Below are positions 62,125-64,000 of a DNA stretch of 64,000 nt, piece by piece. Position 1 is the first letter of the stretch. Each line of letters opens with the position of its first letter. The DNA lies in contig NZ_FNCV01000001.1 of assembly GCF_900100455.1 (NCBI RefSeq), positions 100,764-164,763 on the forward strand, given 5' to 3'. Origin of the DNA: Roseospirillum parvum (lineage in GTDB: Bacteria > Pseudomonadota > Alphaproteobacteria > Rhodospirillales > Rhodospirillaceae). The position numbers were made by a program, and so were the translations under genes. The notes under the pieces were generated by a model. That model had not been told where the DNA came from, ran no database searches, and was given only the letters and a program-made list of their open reading frames with translations.

Positions 62125-64000
62125 CTACCAGACCAGGTTTTCCATGTTGTTGAAGTCGACCTGGCTGCCATCGTCGAAGGTGATGGTGCCCTCGGCGTTG
62201 TCGCCCAGCGCCATGGTGCCTTCCGGGGTGTCGGCGGTGATCTGGGTGGTCTGACCGTCGACCGTGACCTCCACCGTCCAGTCGCCGCCGGCGGCGGCCA
62301 GCCCCTCGATGGCGGCGCTGATGTCCAGGGTGTCGGTCCAGCCGCCGCCGCCACCGTCGATGGTGTCGTGGCCGAAGTCGAACAGCAGCAGGTCGTCGCC
62401 GTCGCCGCCGGAGAGGGTGTCGTCGCCCAGGCCGCCGGACAGGGTGTCGTCCCCGGCGCCACCAGAGAGGGTGTCGTTGCCCGTGCCGCCGGTCAGCACA
62501 TCGTCGGCGTTGCCGCCGGTCAGGGTGTCGTCCCCGGCGCCGCCGTCGAGGATGGCGCTGTTGTAGTTGCCGTCCACGGTGATGCTGTCGTTGCCCTCGC
62601 CGCCATCGGCGACGATGTCGGTGACGCCCTTGTCGCCGGTCACCTCGATGGTGTCGTCGCCGGCGCCGCTGTTGACGGTGAAGGTGTTGTCCCAGCCGGC
62701 GCCGTTGGTGTCGGCGTCGATGTCGATGGTGTCGTTGCCGTCGCCGGTGGCCACGGTGCCGCGCTTGGCGGCGTCGATGGTCACCTGACTGTCGCCGCCG
62801 TCACCCAGCGAGACGTCGGCCCGCACGAAGTTGTCGATGGTGACGTCCGAGCCGCCTTCGCCCTGGGCCAGCACGCTCTTGGCGGCGTTCCACTTGTCGA
62901 CCGCGATGCCGGTGCCGCCATCGCCTTCGGTGTCGGCGGTGATGGTGGCGCCCCAGCGGCTGTAATCACCGCTTTCATCGATGGTGAAGGCCTTGTCGCC
63001 ATCGTAGGTCGGGGTCATGGTCGCCGCGTTGTCGACGATGAAGGTCATGCCGCTGACCGGCTGGGCGGCCGGGGCGACGCTGACCTCGACGGTTTCGGTG
63101 GTGGTGCCACCGTGGCCGTCCGACACCTCGATGACGAAGCTGTCCTGGCCGCTGAAGCCGGGTTCCGGGGTGTAGGTGTAGCCGCCGTCCTGGGTGACGA
63201 TCACCGAGCCATGGGCCGCCCGGCCGCCCTCGGCCAGGCCGTAGGACAGGGTGTCGCCATCGGGGTCGTTGGCCTTGATCTTGCCGGAGACGGGGGTGCC
63301 CTGGCGGGTTGCGGCGCTGGCGTCCTGGCTGATCACCGGGCCGTCGTTGGCGCCGGTCACGGTGATGGTGGCGCTGGCCGTGTCGCTGCCGCCGTGGCCG
63401 TCGGAGACCTGGTAGGTGAACGACACCTCGCGGGTTTCGCCCACTCCCAGGTCCTGGAAGTCGTCGCCCGGCTCGAAGGTGAACGAGCCATCGGCGTTGA
63501 CGGTGACGGCGCCTTCGGCCGGGCCGTCGACCAGGGCGAAGGTCAGGCTGTCGCCCTCCACGTCGCTGGCCGCGAGCTGGCCGCTGACGGCGTCGCCGTC
63601 CTCAAGGGCGTTCAGGGTGGCGGCCTCGGCCACCGGGCCGTCATTGCTGCCGGTCACGGTGATGGTGGCGGTGGCGGTGTCGGTGCCGCCCTGGCCGTCG
63701 GAGACTTCATAGGTGAAGCTCACCTCGCGGCTTTCGCCGACTCCCAGGTCCTGGAAATCCTCGCCCGGGGTGAAGCTGTAGGAGCCATCGGCGTTGACGG
63801 TGACCGCGCCTTCGGCCGGGCCGTCGACCAGGGCAAAGGTGAGGCTGTCGCCATCGATGTCGCTGGCCGACAACTGGCCGCTGACGCTGCCCGCATCCTC
63901 GCCGGCGGTCAGGCTGGCCATCTCGGCCACCGGGCCGTCATTGCTGCCGGTCACGGTGACGGTGGTGGTGGCGGTGTCGGTGCCGCCCTGGCCGTCCGAC
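62125..64000 (-). CDS. VCBS/RTX repeat secreted protein, C-terminal part (gene runs off the window)
   Basis: The frame is open from 64000 to the stop at 62125, so the N terminus lies to the right. About 625 residues are seen: two VCBS/cadherin-like repeats of 99 residues (SDGQGGTDTATATITVTG type), a Big-type domain, an unusual beta-helical stretch (about 62750-63060), then RTX repeats (GGAGDDTLTGG, GGDGDDLL) that bind calcium. The C terminus ends NNMENLVW, typical of type I secretion signals. This is an adhesin or surface giant protein, exported by an ABC system not in the window. The first Met (63954) is internal and not the real start. Confidence 0.85.
   Translation of the reverse strand, partial: SDGQGGTDTATTTVTVTGSNDGPVAEMASLTAGEDAGSVSGQLSASDIDGDSLTFALVDGPAEGAVTVNADGSYSFTPGEDFQDLGVGESREVSFTYEVSDGQGGTDTATATITVTGSNDGPVAEAATLNALEDGDAVSGQLAASDVEGDSLTFALVDGPAEGAVTVNADGSFTFEPGDDFQDLGVGETREVSFTYQVSDGHGGSDTASATITVTGANDGPVISQDASAATRQGTPVSGKIKANDPDGDTLSYGLAEGGRAAHGSVIVTQDGGYTYTPEPGFSGQDSFVIEVSDGHGGTTTETVEVSVAPAAQPVSGMTFIVDNAATMTPTYDGDKAFTIDESGDYSRWGATITADTEGDGGTGIAVDKWNAAKSVLAQGEGGSDVTIDNFVRADVSLGDGGDSQVTIDAAKRGTVATGDGNDTIDIDADTNGAGWDNTFTVNSGAGDDTIEVTGDKGVTDIVADGGEGNDSITVDGNYNSAILDGGAGDDTLTGGNADDVLTGGTGNDTLSGGAGDDTLSGGLGDDTLSGGDGDDLLLFDFGHDTIDGGGGGWTDTLDISAAIEGLAAAGGDWTVEVTVDGQTTQITADTPEGTMALGDNAEGTITFDDGSQVDFNNMENLVW
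63344..63937 (-). repeat. Two direct 297-bp coding repeats (VCBS domains)
   Basis: Positions 63344-63640 and 63641-63937 are near-identical direct repeats, each encoding 99 residues. Further copies probably continue beyond 64000, because the next repeat starts at 63938. Confidence 0.85.

Noticed and set aside
63344..63937. Repeats as a CRISPR-like array
   Set aside because: The units are 297 bp long direct coding repeats in one open frame, not short repeats with spacers.

Overview
The window looks like the chromosome of a high-GC (around 70%) alphaproteobacterium, most likely of the Rhodospirillales/Rhodospirillaceae type. This rests on an Alph_Pro_TM (TIGR02186-type) protein, the secA-ppiC-argJ-mutT order, an RpoH sigma factor, gatC-gatA-gatB and the CHCC zinc-finger gene beside polA. 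No rRNA, tRNA, CRISPR array, prophage or transposase gene was seen.

Layout. 1-20 kb: a succinate-semialdehyde dehydrogenase (cut by the left edge) and a TelA-family gene; two tandem TauE/SafE exporters, each behind its own palindromic operator; an Alph_Pro_TM protein, a universal stress protein, a NifU-like protein, a Bax-type glucosaminidase, a lipoprotein hydrolase with an ABC ATPase, the zinc-finger protein and polA. 13-45 kb: a large surface-glycan locus. A carbamoyltransferase stands at its edge. The left arm (minus strand) holds a split transketolase, a sulfotransferase remnant, a TIGR04372-Stf0 fusion and a glycosyltransferase. The divergent right arm (plus strand, 20.5-31.2 kb) holds a radical SAM protein, an RmlD-like reductase, a sugar C-methyltransferase, two epimerases, a nucleotidyltransferase-kinase fusion with HldE domains in reversed order, a GmhA-like isomerase, a second TIGR04372 protein, a HAD phosphatase and an APH-like kinase. 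A convergent minus-strand block (31.2-45.2 kb) holds galE, a sulfotransferase, two GT2 enzymes, hddC-like, hddA-like, Gmd-like and Fcl-like genes, a second radical SAM protein and two long HAD-superfamily paralogues. 45-64 kb: an aldo/keto reductase, a Nudix hydrolase, a motility-like small protein, secA, ppiC, argJ, a GNAT-Nudix fusion, a broken SMR pump gene, a YkgJ protein, ruvX, gatCAB, a Flp pilin, rpoH, a cytochrome c and the C-terminal part of a VCBS/RTX secreted giant protein.

How the genes fit together (inference). The glycan locus contains most steps of a GDP-D-glycero-D-manno-heptose route (transketolase for sedoheptulose 7-phosphate, GmhA-like, HddA-like, HddC-like) followed directly by Gmd- and Fcl-like enzymes. 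That arrangement is known from GDP-6-deoxy-heptose synthesis in Yersinia and Campylobacter. With a C-methyltransferase, a carbamoyltransferase and sulfotransferases, it predicts a decorated, possibly sulfated, deoxyheptose-containing surface polymer.

The most unusual DNA-level signals are small palindromic elements with AGAGC/GCTCT ends. One, 135 bp long, sits exactly in frame inside a HAD gene between 9-bp direct repeats. A second (108 bp) interrupts an SMR efflux gene with a stop codon. A third, shorter one overlaps the stop codon of that same gene. In addition, two long intergenic repeats between convergent genes share nearly identical arms but carry unrelated perfect palindromic terminator cores.
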